Shown piece by piece: positions 8,136-16,167 of a stretch of 45,632 nt of DNA. How positions within the stretch are numbered: the stretch's first letter is position 1; each line of letters starts with the position of its first letter. A program made the translations under genes and the position numbers. The stretch is from Actinomycetota bacterium (GTDB lineage: Bacteria > Armatimonadota > SYMT01). The stretch is from NCBI GenBank assembly GCA_005798285.1, contig SYKE01000278.1, positions 1 to 45,632 on the forward strand. The letters are read 5' to 3'. The notes beneath the pieces were generated by a model that made no database searches, was not told where the DNA came from, and was given only the letters and a program-made list of their open reading frames with translations.

Positions 8136-9380
8136 TCAAAAGGGTCCGATGGCGGCAAACGCCAGCTCGGATCCTGAAAACACACGCTCCGCAACCCGCA
8201 GGCAGTCTTCCGCCGTCACTCGATCCACCTGGGACATCAGGTCGGCGAGCGGGACCACCCGGTTGTGGTAGAGAATGCTCCGCGCCAGACGGTTCATCCG
8301 CGTACCGACATCATCCAGAGAGAGCAGGGTCGCCGCGCGCACCTGAGCTTTAGCTCGCCGGAGCTCCTCGAGGGAAACGCCCTCTCGCGTGACTCGATGC
8401 AGAGCTGCCCGCGCCAGTTCTTCCAACTCCTCGACGTGTTCCGGGCTCGTGTCCGAGTAGATCACGAAGAGCCCGCCCTCTCGAAAGCTAATGAGATCGG
8501 ATCCGATAGAGTAGCACAGTCCGCGCTCTTCACGAATCTCCTGAAAGAGCCGGGAACTCATTCCGCCCCCAAGAATGAGGTTTACAATTCGGAGCGCCCA
8601 GCGGTCCGGATCGGTCTCGGCCAGCGCGTTTAGCCCCATGCAAAAGTGAGTTTGCTCGGTCGCCCGCGCGAGAAGAGTGCGGGGCGTGCGACAAACAGGA
8701 CTCTCCGTGGACCTGGGCAGCGCCTCGCCGGCGAGATCGCCGAAGTGCTGAGAGACGAGAGCTTCAAAATCCTCGTGCGAGATGGCTCCCGACGCCGCGA
8801 ACACCAGGCGTTCCGGCACGTAATGCCGGGTGAGGTGCTCCCGCAGTTCTTCCGCGGTCAGACGGGATACGACCTCGGGTGTGCCGATGATCGGACGTCC
8901 CAGCGGATGATCGGGCCAAACGGAAGCCGAGAAGACCTCGTGGACATACTCTTCGGGAGAGTCTTCGATCCCCTTGATTTCCTCGAGCACCACGCTTTTC
9001 TCGAGCTCGAGATCGTCCTCGTCCAATCGCGGGTTGCGCAGGACGTCGGTGAGGAGTTCAAGGGCGAACGGAACGTGCTCCGGCAGGACGCGGGAGCCGT
9101 ACCCGGCGTACTCCTTGCTCGTGAAGGCGTCGAGGTTTCCGCCGATGGCATCCATCTCCTCGGCGATCTGGCGCGCCGAGCGGAGCGTGGTGCCCTTGAA
9201 AAACATGTGCTCCAACAGGTGTGAAATACCGACCTGTTGTTCATCTTCGTCGCGCGAGCCGCTGTGAACGCGGATCCCGATCGCGACGCCGTAGGCGTGC
9301 GGCACCGTTTCGGTCGCTACGCGAATGCCGTTCGGGAGATGACTCTCCCGAACGGTCGATTCGATCAGATCAGAGATCAT
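8136..9380 (-). CDS. M16 family zinc metalloprotease (MlpA-like)
   Basis: A 414-residue insulinase-like peptidase. The inverted zinc motif H-x-x-E-H is present in HLLEHMFFKG (about residues 54-58), and the downstream Glu ligand region ELEKSVVLEEIKG is kept. The C-terminal half has the LGGGMSSRLFQEIREERGLCYSI motif of the inactive second domain, which helps form the active-site chamber. No signal peptide is visible, so it is predicted cytoplasmic. Genes of this family sit directly downstream of pnp in Bacillus (mlpA/ymxG) and many other bacteria, the same position as here. The pnp stop lies 19 nt upstream. The natural substrates of this bacterial group are poorly defined. Confidence 0.93.
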   Translation of the reverse strand: MISDLIESTVRESHLPNGIRVATETVPHAYGVAIGIRVHSGSRDEDEQQVGISHLLEHMFFKGTTLRSARQIAEEMDAIGGNLDAFTSKEYAGYGSRVLPEHVPFALELLTDVLRNPRLDEDDLELEKSVVLEEIKGIEDSPEEYVHEVFSASVWPDHPLGRPIIGTPEVVSRLTAEELREHLTRHYVPERLVFAASGAISHEDFEALVSQHFGDLAGEALPRSTESPVCRTPRTLLARATEQTHFCMGLNALAETDPDRWALRIVNLILGGGMSSRLFQEIREERGLCYSIGSDLISFREGGLFVIYSDTSPEHVEELEELARAALHRVTREGVSLEELRRAKAQVRAATLLSLDDVGTRMNRLARSILYHNRVVPLADLMSQVDRVTAEDCLRVAERVFSGSELAFAAIGPF

Positions 9381-9399
9381 TGATCCTTCGGCTGCACCA

Positions 9400-11850
9400 T
9401 CAGGCCAGCCGCTTCGGAGGGCGGAAGCGGGCGCTCACCGGGGTCTCGCCTGAAGACGGCGGACGCGGTGGGATGTCGCCTCGGGGGGCGCGGTCCGCAG
9501 ACGGTGGCGCTTCCGCAGCCGGCGCGGGGGGTGGAGGCGGCGGGGGCGCCAGTTCACGGTCCGCGAAGGCCGACTCCGGCCGGTCGCGATCCCGGTCGGG
9601 CCGATCCCCTCGGTCACGCCCGAAGCGATCTCCGGGGCGGTCACCACCTCGATCACCGCCGCGGTCGCCACCACGGTCGCCCCGCGGTCCACCTCGCCGA
9701 TCGCCGCGATCGCCGAAGCGATCTCCACGATCCGGGCGGGGCGGCGAGATCTGAGCCGGTTCCGGCTCCGTGTTCGGATCCAGACACGCCTTGCGGGAGA
9801 GATCCACTCGGCCTTGAGCATCGATGCCGATGATCTTGGCTTCCACTTCGTCGCCGATCTTCACCACGTCATCGGGTCGACCGATGCGATGATGGCTCAG
9901 CTCGTGCGTGGGGATTAGACCCTCCTTGCCGGGAGAGATCTCCATCATGGCGCCCTTGCCCATCAGGCGGGTGATCTTGCCGATGAAGGACTGGCCCACG
10001 ACAAACTCGCGGGTCAGCGCTTCGATCATCTTCACCGCTCGGGCGCCGGACTCACCGTCCGCCGCCGCAACGAAGACGCGACCGTCCTGCTCGATGTCGA
10101 TCTTGGTGCCGGTATCGGCCTGGATCTTCTTGATCGTCTTGCCGCCCGGCCCGATCAGCTCGCCGATCTTCTCGGGGCTGATTTCGAGGCTCAGGATGCG
10201 AGGCGCGTGCAGTGAGAGCTCGTCACGAGGAATCTCGATTGCGGCAAGCATCCGGGACATGATGTGGAGGCGTCCGGCCCGTGCCTGGGCCACGGCCTCT
10301 TCCATCACCTGCCACGGGATGCCGGCGATCTTGGTGTCCATCTGCATCGCGGTGACGCCCGCTTCGGTGCCGGTCACCTTGAAGTCCATGTCGCCGCCGA
10401 AGTCCTCGGTGCCCTGGATGTCGGAGAGAACGACATACTTGTCGCCGTCCGTCATCAGCCCCATGGCGATGCCGGAGACAGGCGCCTTGATCGGCACTCC
10501 CGCATCCATCAAGGCCAGCGTGCTGCCGCACGTGCTTCCCATCGAGGTGGAGCCGTTCGACTCCAGCACATCGGAAACCACCCGAATGACATACGGGAAG
10601 ACTTCCTTGGCGGGAAGCACTGCCCGAAGGGCTCGCTCGGCCAGGGCGCCATGACCGATTTCTCGCCGGCCGGGGCCACGCATCGGCCTGACTTCTCCCA
10701 CGCTGTAGGGCGGGAAGTTGTAGTGATGCATGTATTCCTTGGTGGATTCTTCGCCAAGGCCGTCGATCATCTGGTCCTCGGAGGTGCCGCCGAGTGTGGC
10801 TACCGAGAGAACCTGGGTTTGACCTCGGGTGAAGAGCGCCGATCCATGGGCCCGCGGGAGGATCCCCACCTCGCAGGTGATCGTTCGGATGTCCTCGGGA
10901 CCGCGACCGTCGGGCCGTCGTCGCTCCTCGATGATCATCGAGCGCAGTTCCTGCTTGAGGACCTTGCCCACTGCCTCGTTCAACTCGTTCGCACGATCCG
11001 GGAACTGCTCCGCCAGCTTGCGGACGATCGAGCTCTGCAACTCGCTCACCGCATCTTCTCGGGTAGCCTTGTCGGGATTGAACAGGGTGGCGCGGATTTC
11101 GGTGGCGTAGGCCGCGCGCACAATGTCAACGAGATCCGGTGCGACGGTCTTCACCTTCACGGTGCGGTGGGGCTTGCCGACCGCGGCTCGCCACTCGATG
11201 AGGAAGGAGCAGATTTCCTTTACCGCGTCGTGGCCGAAGCGCATCGCATCGAGCACCACGGCTTCGGGCACCTCGCTCGCGCCCGCCTCCACCATGATGA
11301 TGGCGTCAATCGAGCCGGCGACGACGAGATCGAGCGCACTGTGCTCAAGCGCCTCGCGGGAGGGGTTGAGAACGAATTCGTCATCGATCAAGCCCACTCG
11401 AACGGCGCCGATCGGGCCGTTCCAGGGAATGTCGGAGATGGTGAGCGCCGCCGATGCGGCGTTGACGCCGACGATGTCCGGCGGACACTCCTGCGTCACG
11501 GAAAGGGTCATCGCGACGACCTGAACATCGTTCCGCATTCCGGAGGGGAAGAGCGGTCGAAGGGGTCGGTCAATGAGGCGGGAGGTGAGCACGGCGCGTT
11601 CGCTCAGCTTGCCTTCCCGCTTGAAGAATCCACCGGGGATCTTGCCCACGGAATACATGCGCTCTTCGAAGTCGCAGGTGAGTGGGAAAAAGTCCAATCC
11701 CTCTCGCGGCTCGCGGCTCATCGTTGCGGTACCGAGGACCATGGTGTCGCCGCAGCGGACTGTAACTCCGCCGCCGGCCTGTTTGGCCACCCGACCGGTT
11801 TCGAAGACCCATACCTGGCCGCCCAGGGTTAGCTCTCGACGATCGATCAT
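9400..11850 (-). CDS. pnp: Polyribonucleotide nucleotidyltransferase (PNPase) with extended RG/DR-rich tail
   Basis: A phosphorolytic 3'-to-5' exoribonuclease, 816 residues from the chosen ATG. Order of parts: first RNase PH domain (about 1-145), all-alpha linker (about 200-300), second RNase PH domain (about 315-540, with the conserved GDMDFKVTGT metal/phosphate region), KH domain (about 555-612, loop IGPGGKTIKKI), S1 domain (about 618-688), then an unusual tail of about 120 residues. The tail has tandem Gly-Asp-Arg units, a polyproline run and a basic end; most PNPases stop soon after S1. I prefer the ATG at 11850 because GGAG lies 9 nt upstream, whereas the in-frame ATG five codons earlier has none. 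It is downstream of rpsO, the classical rpsO-pnp order. Confidence 0.96.
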   Translation of the reverse strand: MIDRRELTLGGQVWVFETGRVAKQAGGGVTVRCGDTMVLGTATMSREPREGLDFFPLTCDFEERMYSVGKIPGGFFKREGKLSERAVLTSRLIDRPLRPLFPSGMRNDVQVVAMTLSVTQECPPDIVGVNAASAALTISDIPWNGPIGAVRVGLIDDEFVLNPSREALEHSALDLVVAGSIDAIIMVEAGASEVPEAVVLDAMRFGHDAVKEICSFLIEWRAAVGKPHRTVKVKTVAPDLVDIVRAAYATEIRATLFNPDKATREDAVSELQSSIVRKLAEQFPDRANELNEAVGKVLKQELRSMIIEERRRPDGRGPEDIRTITCEVGILPRAHGSALFTRGQTQVLSVATLGGTSEDQMIDGLGEESTKEYMHHYNFPPYSVGEVRPMRGPGRREIGHGALAERALRAVLPAKEVFPYVIRVVSDVLESNGSTSMGSTCGSTLALMDAGVPIKAPVSGIAMGLMTDGDKYVVLSDIQGTEDFGGDMDFKVTGTEAGVTAMQMDTKIAGIPWQVMEEAVAQARAGRLHIMSRMLAAIEIPRDELSLHAPRILSLEISPEKIGELIGPGGKTIKKIQADTGTKIDIEQDGRVFVAAADGESGARAVKMIEALTREFVVGQSFIGKITRLMGKGAMMEISPGKEGLIPTHELSHHRIGRPDDVVKIGDEVEAKIIGIDAQGRVDLSRKACLDPNTEPEPAQISPPRPDRGDRFGDRGDRRGGPRGDRGGDRGGDRGGDRPGDRFGRDRGDRPDRDRDRPESAFADRELAPPPPPPPAPAAEAPPSADRAPRGDIPPRPPSSGETPVSARFRPPKRLA
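9580..9735 (-). repeat. Tandem Gly-Asp-Arg coding repeats in the pnp tail
   Basis: Short 9- to 12-nt units encoding Gly-Gly-Asp-Arg, Gly-Asp-Arg and Pro-Asp-Arg are repeated across about 50 codons. The result is a charged disordered RG-type region, followed in the protein by a run of prolines. Such units can expand or contract by slippage. RG-rich tails in RNA enzymes often bind RNA or partner proteins, which is an inference here. Confidence 0.8.
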
Positions 11851-11920
11851 CCGTCGTAACTCCATTGATGCCGGGGGTTAGCCGGCGATACATCCCGTTG
11901 GGCCCAATCAGGAATCCAGA

Positions 11921-11967
11921 TGCCAGAAAACACGAACGCTCCCTCAGCAGGCGCGGAGAGAGCGTTC
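11921..11967 (-). terminator. Intrinsic terminator-like hairpin between rpsO and pnp
   Basis: In the rpsO-pnp direction, GAACGCTC pairs with GAGCGTTC. The stem extends by a G-U pair and CTC/GAG to about 12 bp around a roughly 10-nt loop, and is followed by GTGTTTTCTGG, a short U-rich stretch. This would end some rpsO transcripts before pnp and could protect or process the 3' end. A terminator with readthrough between these genes is known in E. coli. Confidence 0.65.
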
Positions 11968-12051
11968 CCACACGTCAAAACGTGACCGAGTCTGAAATTC
12001 TGGATGCCGGTAGGTGGGCCGCACTGGGACGATAGGTTCTTCCTTACAGTT

Positions 12052-12082
12052 GGAGCCGCTCCGAACAGTCGAACGCGGCTCC
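12052..12082 (-). other. Hairpin directly downstream of rpsO
   Basis: GGAGCCGC and GCGGCTCC form a perfect 8-bp stem around a 15-nt loop, starting 15 nt after the rpsO stop. No U-run follows. It may stabilise the rpsO message 3' end or act as a processing signal together with the terminator-like hairpin nearer pnp. The 232-nt rpsO-pnp spacer otherwise shows no gene. Confidence 0.5.
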
Positions 12083-12097
12083 TCATCATCGCTGCCC

Positions 12098-12367
12098 CTA
12101 GCGGCGGATATTCAGCCGGGCGATCACCGCACGATACCGGGCGATGTCCTTGCTGTTCAAATAGTCCAACAGTCTGCGGCGCTGCCCGACCAGCATCAAG
12201 AGTCCCCGTCGGGAGTGGAAGTCCTTCGGATGCGACCTGAGATGGTCGGTAAGCTGAAGGATCCGCGAGGTGAGAAGTGCGATTTGCACTTCAGGAGACC
12301 CAGTGTCGGTCTCGTGGGTCTTGAATTCCGCAATGATGGCGTTCTTACGATCCGTAGCCAGAGCCAT
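12098..12367 (-). CDS. rpsO: 30S ribosomal protein S15
   Basis: An 89-residue S15, the standard length. It binds 16S rRNA early in assembly of the small subunit platform. The sequence shows the family features: the [12 protein letters not shown] motif, [28 protein letters not shown] (the 16S-contacting helices) and the C-terminal LN(I)RR end. The start is the ATG at 12367 (MALATDRKN); an in-frame GTG six codons upstream is less likely because S15 proteins begin at this point. It follows a 5' leader of about 180 nt from a strong promoter and precedes pnp, separated by a terminator-like hairpin. Autoregulation by S15 binding to its own leader is common in bacteria and is plausible here. Confidence 0.97.
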   Translation of the reverse strand: MALATDRKNAIIAEFKTHETDTGSPEVQIALLTSRILQLTDHLRSHPKDFHSRRGLLMLVGQRRRLLDYLNSKDIARYRAVIARLNIRR

Positions 12368-12476
12368 GTTACGAGAGGCCTCCACGCCCCACAGATCAGG
12401 GCGATGTCCACTTCGCCGCGCGAAGCGGTTGCTCGTCAGGACCGAGATGCCGAGGAAGCCGCGGGCAGAGAATGAC

Positions 12477-12509
12477 TGGATGAAACGCGCCTCGACGCAG
12501 CTTCATCCA
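12477..12509 (-). promoter_or_regulatory. Hairpin in the rpsO leader, possible S15 autoregulatory element
   Basis: TGGATGAA pairs with TTCATCCA (8 bp). Inside, a GCG/CGC stem closes a small loop, giving a two-tier hairpin about 110 nt upstream of the rpsO start, inside the predicted leader. S15 leaders that bind the protein vary widely between phyla, so structure alone cannot confirm the assignment. Confidence 0.45.
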
Positions 12510-12558
12510 ACCATTCCATGCCGGCTCGTTTGCGAACTCCCCAGCAACCGGCGCACCG

Positions 12559-12587
12559 AAGATACCATCGACGGGCCCGAATGTCAA
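12559..12587 (-). promoter_or_regulatory. Sigma70-type promoter of rpsO
   Basis: On the minus strand a perfect -35 TTGACA (12587-12582) is followed, after exactly 17 nt, by TATCTT (12564-12559), a 4/6 match to the -10 box. Transcription would start near 12551, giving a leader of about 180 nt. The -35 box lies within an inverted repeat (CCCGAA/TTCGGG, 12576-12593). It is the clearest promoter in the window and would serve rpsO and probably pnp and downstream genes. Confidence 0.75.
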
Positions 12588-12629
12588 TTCGGGGGCCGCC
12601 GGGGTGCCCCAGGGAAGGCGAGGGGACGC

Positions 12630-12650
12630 GGCTCGATGCTGCACCGAGCC
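12630..12650 (-). terminator. Hairpin after the ASCH gene, possible weak terminator
   Basis: GGCTCG and CGAGCC form a 6-bp stem around a 9-nt loop, 12 nt downstream of the ASCH protein stop and upstream of the rpsO promoter. No U-run follows, so termination strength is doubtful. It sits where the upstream minus-strand cluster should end. Confidence 0.35.
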
Positions 12651-12662
12651 GCCGGTGGGCGT

Positions 12663-13010
12663 CTACTCGGAGACAGGTGAAAAGTGAACGATCGTGATCG
12701 TGTGCTCGGCTACCACCGGTCGGTCGTAGACCATGCTCAAGAACTTGGCCAGCTCTTCGTGGGTCCGCATCTCGGGATTCTCGCGGTCGAGCTCGCGAGG
12801 GCTGATTTCCGAGATCGGCTTCACTACCACCGAGTCGATGATGCCGGTGAATAGCTTTCGGCGGCGGCCGTACCGCTGACCCACGGTGATCCACACGAGT
12901 TCTCCCGCATGGTATTTGTCCGACTTGTCCCCAAGTCGGATCGTGGCCGTCTTTCGACCTCGGATGAGCATGTCCTCATACAGTGAGGAGTAGAAGTTGA
13001 TGGCAAGCAT
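12663..13010 (-). CDS. ASCH domain protein
   Basis: A 115-residue protein consisting of one ASCH domain, a PUA-like beta barrel proposed to bind RNA or modified nucleosides. Family features seen: an N-terminal beta strand followed by IRGRKTATIRLGDKSDKYHAGELVWITVG, which includes the basic Gly-Arg-Lys-Thr-x-x-x-Arg loop of the putative binding cleft, then a second half with HITIVHFSPV-type terminal strands. Some small ASCH proteins are amidohydrolases acting on N4-acetylcytidine (YqfB); whether this one is cannot be told from sequence. It starts 3 nt after the enolase-superfamily gene and ends the minus-strand cluster before the rpsO promoter. Confidence 0.82.
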   Translation of the reverse strand: MLAINFYSSLYEDMLIRGRKTATIRLGDKSDKYHAGELVWITVGQRYGRRRKLFTGIIDSVVVKPISEISPRELDRENPEMRTHEELAKFLSMVYDRPVVAEHTITIVHFSPVSE

Positions 13011-13013
13011 AGT

Positions 13014-14141
13014 CTAGAAGATCCGATACCGCTCCACGGCATCCCAGTTTAGCGTAACGCCCAGGCCCGGCCCCGTCGGAACTCGAACCCGACCATTTTC
13101 CACGGGGAATTGCTCCAGCGTCAGGTTCCACCGCAATGGAGAGTCGCCCACGTGGTATTCCAGCCAGCGGCAATTCGGGGTGGCGGCGATGAAGTTCAGG
13201 TTCGCGGCGATGAGGACGTTCGTGCTCCAGCCGTGTAGAAAGATCGGCACCCCACGTTCCTGCGCGATGGCCGCGACCTTTCGAGTCTCGGTGATGCCGC
13301 CGTTTCGGGCGAGATCCGGCTGGATTCCCTTGACTCTACCTTCGTCGATGAGCCGTCGGAAGCCCCAGCGGTTGTATTCCTGCTCGCCACCGACAATTCT
13401 CGTCCAGGGGTGCGCCTCAGCGATGGCTCGATAGCAGGCATACTCTTCGGCGTAGCACGGCTCTTCGACCCAGTAGGGCGCCAGCGGCTTCAGATGCTCC
13501 AGACGTTCGATCGCTGTCTGCGTGTCCCAGCGCATCCCGACATCGATCATGAGCGGCATGTCGGGCCCGATGATCTCGCGCGCGGCCTCGAGCATCGCGT
13601 AGTCGTGGTGGGCCTCATAGCCGAAGCTGCCCCAGCCGAACTTGACCCCTGCGAAGCCGGCCTCGACGGCGTGACGCGCCTTGTGCCGGATGTCGGCGAG
13701 ATTGTGCGGATCCTCCGGAAACAACACGCTGGCGTAGGGCGCGACGGAGTCCACCCCGGTGCTCCCGAGGACGGCATGAACCGGCTGGCCGGCCGCCTTC
13801 CCGATGAGATCCCAGAGCGCCATGTCGATGCCGCTCATCACATTCAGGGCGGCGCCGGTTCGGCCGTACTTGTAGGAGCGGTAGAAGCAGTTGCTCCAGA
13901 TCTTCTCCACGTTGAACGGGGACTCTCCCAGAAGCTGCCGGGCCAGGCCCTGGCACTTGTCGCCTGAAACCGGCGCTTCCAAGACGGCTTTCCCGATCCA
14001 GGGGGACGTGTCGGCTTCACCGATTCCGACGAGTCCGGTGTCGGTGCGGATCAGGATGAGGAGCGCATCCTGCGAACCGTCCGCCGCGTTCCGCTCGGTT
14101 CGGGTAGAGACCCCGATGGATTCGACCGCCTCGATCTTCAT
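13014..14141 (-). CDS. Enolase-superfamily enzyme (mandelate racemase/muconate lactonizing type), probable sugar-acid dehydratase
   Basis: A 375-residue enzyme with the capping domain first and a (beta/alpha)7-beta barrel after. Metal-ligand and catalytic positions are visible: Lys in AGVKFGWGSFG, Asp in LMIDVGMRWD, Glu in WVEEPCY, Glu in VGGEQEYNRWG, Asp in IQPDLARNGGITE, and the general-base His in FLHGWSTN. The second Lys of the usual K-x-K motif is Gly here, so the substrate class is uncertain. The Asp-His pair pattern fits acid-sugar dehydratases of the mandelate racemase subgroup. Its ATG overlaps the stop of the amidohydrolase gene by 4 nt, so the two are co-translated. Cytoplasmic. 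Confidence 0.88.
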   Translation of the reverse strand: MKIEAVESIGVSTRTERNAADGSQDALLILIRTDTGLVGIGEADTSPWIGKAVLEAPVSGDKCQGLARQLLGESPFNVEKIWSNCFYRSYKYGRTGAALNVMSGIDMALWDLIGKAAGQPVHAVLGSTGVDSVAPYASVLFPEDPHNLADIRHKARHAVEAGFAGVKFGWGSFGYEAHHDYAMLEAAREIIGPDMPLMIDVGMRWDTQTAIERLEHLKPLAPYWVEEPCYAEEYACYRAIAEAHPWTRIVGGEQEYNRWGFRRLIDEGRVKGIQPDLARNGGITETRKVAAIAQERGVPIFLHGWSTNVLIAANLNFIAATPNCRWLEYHVGDSPLRWNLTLEQFPVENGRVRVPTGPGLGVTLNWDAVERYRIF

Positions 14142-15436
14142 TTCAGGGTCCGCACTATCAGACTACCTGCGTCAACGGTAAGGCGACCGCTTTGAAACAC
14201 GGCCCGCGGCGATTGGATGTTTCGGATGTTGTCCGCCGGGCTCTTCTCGTAGACCAGGAAATCGGCCACTTTTCCCGGCTCCAGGGTCCCGACATCCTCG
14301 CCGATCTGCATCAGCTCCGCCGGACTCTGAGTGATCGCTCGGATCGCCTGCAGGGGCGTCAACTCCAACTCGTAACAGGCGCTGGCCGGGATCAACCAGA
14401 AGGCGCCGAACGGCGTCTCGCGTACGCCGGCGTCGCTATGGAGCACATAGCGCACGCCCCGGGCCAACATCTCCTTTTCGGCCTCGTACCTGGCCTCGAG
14501 GCGGGTCATCCACACGCCCAGATCGTCAGGCACGGACTGCCCCAGCACGCGAGAGCGGAAGCGCATCTGCGCGATCCCCGCGAAGGTCAACCCGGCGAAG
14601 ATATTCTTCTGGATCATCACGTCGGCAACTTCGGGACGAAACCGGAAGATCCCCGGCTCGTCTTGCCAGAGGCAGTGTTCGATGCTCCTCACACCGGCCT
14701 CAACGCACTGAACGAGCGCCTCGGCCGAAAGGGAGTGGGCGGCAACCAGCGTGCCTCTCTCTTCGGCCACCGCCACCGCGCCGGCGAGTGCAGCCGTGTC
14801 GTATTGCGGCCGCATCGGATCGCTTTCGGCGGTCATAATGCCGCCGGTCGCACACAGCTTGATGTAGTCCGCCCCGCGATCCATCACCTGAATGCAGGCG
14901 GCCCGGAGCGCTTCGGCGCCATCGGCGATGAGTCCCAGATAGTTGAGGTGTCCGCCGGTGGTCGTGATCGCGGGGCCGGACGCCTGAATTCGAGGACCGG
15001 GCGCCAGACCCGATGCGATGGCATCCCGTACGTCGAGGGTTACAAAGCCCCGACCGCCGGTGTCTCGCAGGGTGGTAACCCCCGCCGCGAGATGCGCGAG
15101 GCCGTTCCGGAGAGCCCTCAGCGCCAGCGTGGCGTCCGATTCACCCGAGACCTGCTTGCGGACCGCGTCGTGAGAGTCCAGGGCGCTGAAGGTGAGATGG
15201 GCGTGGGTGTCCATCATCCCCGGCATCACCGTCGAGCCGGACAAATCCAGAACCCGTGCCCCCTGAATCATCCCCGGGCTGAGAGCGTCCCTGGAAATGA
15301 TCCGGTCTAGACGGCCCAGATGGAGCAGCAGAGCCACGTCGGGCCGAGGTTCGGCCCCTGTTCCGTCGATCAGCGAGCCCGCCAGAACGATGTCGGGGTC
15401 GGAGAAATCGTGGGTGGAAAGGTACTGTGTCGGCAT
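14138..15436 (-). CDS. Metal-dependent amidohydrolase (imidazolonepropionase/prolidase-like)
   Basis: A 432-residue amidohydrolase-superfamily enzyme. The binuclear metal site is complete: H-x-H in MPGMMDTHAHL, the carboxylated Lys candidate in DYIKLCATGG, His in VAAHSLS, His in SIEHCLW, and Asp in HSDAGVRE. The N- and C-terminal strands (VLAGSLIDGTG and the LEPGKVADFLV ending) form the small beta sandwich typical of the family. Members of this subgroup cleave Xaa-Pro or other N-acyl dipeptides; the substrate here is unknown. I chose the ATG at 15436 (MPTQYLSTHDF). An in-frame start 84 codons upstream falls inside the HEAT-repeat gene and would add non-family sequence. It begins 7 nt after that gene's stop. 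Confidence 0.9.
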   Translation of the reverse strand: MPTQYLSTHDFSDPDIVLAGSLIDGTGAEPRPDVALLLHLGRLDRIISRDALSPGMIQGARVLDLSGSTVMPGMMDTHAHLTFSALDSHDAVRKQVSGESDATLALRALRNGLAHLAAGVTTLRDTGGRGFVTLDVRDAIASGLAPGPRIQASGPAITTTGGHLNYLGLIADGAEALRAACIQVMDRGADYIKLCATGGIMTAESDPMRPQYDTAALAGAVAVAEERGTLVAAHSLSAEALVQCVEAGVRSIEHCLWQDEPGIFRFRPEVADVMIQKNIFAGLTFAGIAQMRFRSRVLGQSVPDDLGVWMTRLEARYEAEKEMLARGVRYVLHSDAGVRETPFGAFWLIPASACYELELTPLQAIRAITQSPAELMQIGEDVGTLEPGKVADFLVYEKSPADNIRNIQSPRAVFQSGRLTVDAGSLIVRTLK

Positions 15437-15443
15437 TGAAAAT

Positions 15444-16073
15444 CTAGCCCCGTAGTCGCTCCAGGGCCTCCTGAAGAGCATTCCAGAGAGCAGGGAGATC
15501 CGCCTCTGCGGCCGCTGTTTCCAACGCGGCGCAGACGCCTGCATCCCCACGCAGGCCAAGCGCCTGTGCCGCCGCAACCCGCACCCGGAGGCTGACCCCG
15601 GGGTCCAACAGGTCGACCAGCGTCTCCGTGGCGAGATCGTCCGTGAATCCCAGCATACACTCGATAGCGCGAATCCGAATCTCCGCACTCAGCCCCGATG
15701 CGGTTGCCGTCTCGATGAGGAAGGGAAGGTAAGCCGGACTCCCGGTGAGTGAGGCGAGGGTCAGGAACGCCAGCGTCTGCTCCCGATCGCCGGACTGGCT
15801 CTGCGTGCGCTCCAGCCAGCGGCGAATGCGGCCGTCAACGGGCTCCCAGAGACCGTCCCGCTCCAGACCAAGCTTGAGGCGGTCCAGTTCTGAGGCTGCG
15901 TTCGAGGCACGAGGCTCCCCGGCTTCGAGCCGGCGCAGCATCTCGTCGGCTCGGTCGACCGCGCTGCGAGGCGGCGCCGGAGCCGGCTTGCCGGTGGAGC
16001 CCCCGGCAGACCCGGCGACTGGTCCAGCGGTTCGGGCGGCGCGAGTGTTTCGGGATTCGGAGTTCTTTTTCAC
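15444..16073 (-). CDS. HEAT-repeat-like hypothetical protein
   Basis: This 209-residue protein has a basic, Pro/Ala-rich N terminus of about 40 residues, predicted disordered. Alpha-helical repeats follow (LTLASLTGSPAYLPFLIETATA, IRIRAIECMLGFTDDLATETLVDLL, VRVAAAQALGLRGDAGVCAALETA), with the Ala-Leu-Gly and D-x-x-x-R pattern of HEAT or PBS-lyase-type repeats. No signal peptide or catalytic motif is present. Such proteins are usually scaffolds. The gene sits between the cytochrome/DUF1080 gene and the amidohydrolase. Confidence 0.75.
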   Translation of the reverse strand: MKKNSESRNTRAARTAGPVAGSAGGSTGKPAPAPPRSAVDRADEMLRRLEAGEPRASNAASELDRLKLGLERDGLWEPVDGRIRRWLERTQSQSGDREQTLAFLTLASLTGSPAYLPFLIETATASGLSAEIRIRAIECMLGFTDDLATETLVDLLDPGVSLRVRVAAAQALGLRGDAGVCAALETAAAEADLPALWNALQEALERLRG

Positions 16074-16103
16074 GGCAGTTGGGGGCGTTCAACGGACAGA
16101 GAC

Positions 16104-16144
16104 GACACAGCCCCGGGGGCCCAGAGGCCACCCGGGGCTGTGTC
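16104..16144 (-). terminator. Perfect 14-bp hairpin between the cytochrome/DUF1080 and HEAT genes
   Basis: GACACAGCCCCGGG and CCCGGGGCTGTGTC form a perfect 14-bp GC-rich stem around a 13-nt loop, 24 nt after the stop of the cytochrome/DUF1080 gene. The minus-strand flank is only moderately U-rich (GTCTCTGTC). It may terminate, or trim and protect, the upstream message, so the genes downstream may be expressed at a lower level. Confidence 0.6.
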
Positions 16145-16167
16145 CCCTTGCCGCGCGATGCGCCGGA

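Noticed and set aside
10264-11832. Long plus-strand frame opposite pnp (about 522 codons)
   Set aside because: It is a shadow of the PNPase frame, with no motif and His/Gly/Arg-rich composition typical of antisense frames in GC-rich DNA.
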